Source: Alentia gelatinosa (Eukaryota > Annelida > Polychaeta > Phyllodocida > Polynoidae). From it: a stretch of DNA of 64,000 nt. A model generated the notes under the pieces. That model searched no databases. It was not told the DNA's origin and saw nothing but the letters and a program-made list of their open reading frames with translations. Positions 62,136 through 64,000 of the stretch are shown here, one piece after another (within the stretch, counting starts at the first letter, position 1; every line of letters begins with the position of its first letter). Where the stretch lies: the NCBI GenBank assembly GCA_950022655.1, contig OX465579.1, forward strand, positions 141,059,118 to 141,123,117. Reading direction: 5' to 3'. The position numbers and the translations under genes are program-made.

Positions 62136-63404
62136 GTGAGTCTCCTTTTCTTGACTAAAGTAAACTCTCGCCCTGTCAATATAAATGATATCGCACTCTC
62201 TTTCTGACTACTGACCCAACTAACTTGACTGTACACCGACTAACGAGGACGTCACTGACATTGCACACCCATGGCTCCCTATTCTCTACTGGAGAGGCGT
62301 TTAGATCGGTCGTGGTGGCACAAGGTGGAATTCCGAAAGAACTGACCATATTCTCAGAAAACACCTAAGTCAGCTAGCACTATTGGTCGCCTTTCTATGC
62401 CGAGAAGTTCTTATATCGTGGGCTTATTTGAACTATCGCAATGAGTCTTTCGCGGCAGGCAGTTGTCCATCCACGGATTTGTTTTAATATTTTAAGGCGG
62501 ATGTTGTTTTTTTTTCCACCGCCTTAACGGTGTTTTCAAGCAAAGATGCCAGGATGCAGTTGGTTAGTAAAAAGAATTGGCTTCAACAGTGCGACGGAAG
62601 ACGAAGATTGGTGCTGGGATGGGGCGCCGACGCTGGGCCTTTGTGTTTTCTACCGTGTTGCTTGCTTTAATACTAAATCTTCTGTGTGTCTGTACTGCTT
62701 GATCCGTGACATCCAAACCAGTGATCTGTATACCAGCCGTGAAGCCTGCTTTTTGTTGTCACTCTATTAATAACTACCTTTGCACGTCTCAACTTACCTG
62801 TCCAGCCTATATGTGTGTCCTTCTGACATAAATTGATTATTTCGGCCAAGTTTTGCCCTCTTCAGTTATTTGAATTCTTAACCGCTGCCCAAGGGCCCAG
62901 AAATTCTACACTGATCTCCATTGGTACCTAATGCCTCGATCTGTGCTTATTTCATATCGACTTGAAACCAGTGACACCTGGCCGGTATCTGACTAACACC
63001 ATTGTAACCAAACTCATCGACATGCATTAACCATGTTTCACATCCTACTTATACATTGCCACGCTTTGCAAGTGTGATGCCAAAATAAGCAATATGTCGA
63101 ATTTTAGTGAATTATGATAATTCTTTAACCCTTTTAAAGTGTTGATTGAATAAAGTATTGAATAAAAGTCAATTGGACTTAAAAATCTAACACATTTTCA
63201 ACTTGACCATTTAGTAGAAATGAATATTAAGGAGTAAAGAGCAAAACAGCATGTAAGCTGTTTTAATTTTCCTTATTTGTTTTCTCCTCAGTGTATGTTA
63301 ATATTTTAGCAAATGTACCGTGTTTTTTGCGTATTCTGTTCAATTTCTAGTGGATATGACCTGTACTAGTACGTTGCCGTTGTTTTCTTTACTTATTTGA
63401 GTAG
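62136..63404. other. Candidate intron before the second G-gamma gene
   Basis: AT-rich with short chance frames only. Its right end, near 63400, has a pyrimidine-rich tract before GAGTAG, which could be the acceptor. Confidence 0.4.
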
Positions 63405-63564
63405 GTGTGCTGCGTATCTTGGGTGCTGTGCGCACAGTGCCTAGTGTCGGTCACTGCTCCTTCTCCGGCCACATCCCCCCTCTAGAGACGTAGTTCGTGT
63501 AGCTTTCCAAGTGACACAGCGACCGTTGTGCCCTCTGCCTGCTGCCTGCTACCTAGTAGTGAAG

Positions 63565-63762
63565 ATGTCAAATATTCAGGCGGCCAAGAAGCTCGTAGAG
63601 CAGCTGCGTATTGAGTGTGAGGTTCAGCGGGTGCCTGTCTCACAGACTGTGGGAGACATGATCACCTTCATGATTCAGAACCGCGAGGACGACCCCTTTA
63701 TAGTGGGCATAGACAAGAAGCAGAACCCCTTTCAGGAGAAGAACAGCTGCACAATATTATGA
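63565..63762 (+). CDS. G-protein gamma subunit, second of a tandem pair
   Basis: 65 codons, complete. The start is the ATG at 63565 (MSNIQAAKKLVEQLRIECEV), which aligns with vertebrate gamma subunits such as GNG7 and GNG12 (NIAQARKLVEQLRIEA). An upstream in-frame extension has only non-ATG starts. Residues about 40-43 read EDDPF in place of the usual NDPLL. The end NPFQEKNSCTIL carries the same geranylgeranylation-type CaaX box as the neighbour. The coding region has no intron. It is related to, but clearly different from, the first copy (roughly 40 percent identical by eye), so the duplication is old. A probable acceptor lies near 63404 and the 3' UTR runs towards the window edge. Confidence 0.95.
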   Translation: MSNIQAAKKLVEQLRIECEVQRVPVSQTVGDMITFMIQNREDDPFIVGIDKKQNPFQEKNSCTIL

Positions 63763-64000
63763 TCACTCAGTCTGTGCACCGAGAACACCTATTCAACAAC
63801 AACAAAACTTTCTCTCTTTGTCTCTTCTCGAGACAAGAACGAAAAGTTACAATGGGATGAACGGCATACCTACAGCACATACTCTTGTTATTTAAACTAT
63901 TCTTCTTACGTTTTACATCTGTCTATATTTTTATCGAAAATTATTGAGGATTTTATACATCGGTTCTCTGATAACCCCTTGTGGTGTTTTTAGGTATAGA

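Noticed and set aside
63511..63564. N-terminal extension of the second G-gamma frame
   Set aside because: It has no ATG, and family alignment places the start at 63565.

Overview
The window is nuclear DNA from an animal, most likely a marine invertebrate bilaterian; a spiralian or another non-vertebrate lineage is my weak guess. The evidence is an intron-rich gene with GT-AG splicing, metazoan-specific families (heterotrimeric G-protein gamma subunits, TMEM74), low to moderate GC, long gene-free stretches, and many decayed transposons, MITEs, microsatellites and poly-G/C tracts. Nothing looks bacterial: there are no operons, CRISPR arrays or phage genes, and I found no convincing tRNA, rRNA or snRNA gene.

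Layout. 1-13.5 kb is gene-poor and holds two copies of a foldback repeat (family B). 13571-14062 is a single-exon gene for a TMEM74-like two-pass membrane protein. 14-31 kb is intergenic, with a perfect Harbinger-type MITE (19268-19369), a transposon-derived broken ORF (22709-23563), a 72-bp TA microsatellite and a second MITE (30801-31119). 31.8-33.5 kb is a decayed reverse transcriptase / RNase H / tyrosine recombinase retroelement. 35.3-37.5 kb is an interspersed repeat (family A) split by a 5'-truncated LINE.

38575-54363 (minus strand) is the nucleolar GTPase GNL2/NOG2, read here as 14 exons (708 codons). All exon phases join and every circularly permuted GTPase motif is present. The short last exon, which should follow the LTGKE end of exon 14, was not found. 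One intron uses a GC-AG boundary. The introns are full of repeats, including a 24-bp minisatellite beside a TATA-like motif, a 14-bp palindromic satellite, a second family A copy and a 1.06-kb foldback element.

Just upstream of GNL2, a head-to-head arrangement leads to plus-strand noncoding exons and then two G-protein gamma subunit genes in tandem (59718-59930 and 63565-63762). Each has its whole coding sequence in one exon and a C-terminal CTIL prenylation box. Splice-site reading suggests a 5'-UTR exon chain upstream of the first and another noncoding exon between the two. They could therefore be two genes or alternative last exons of one unit; this is inference.
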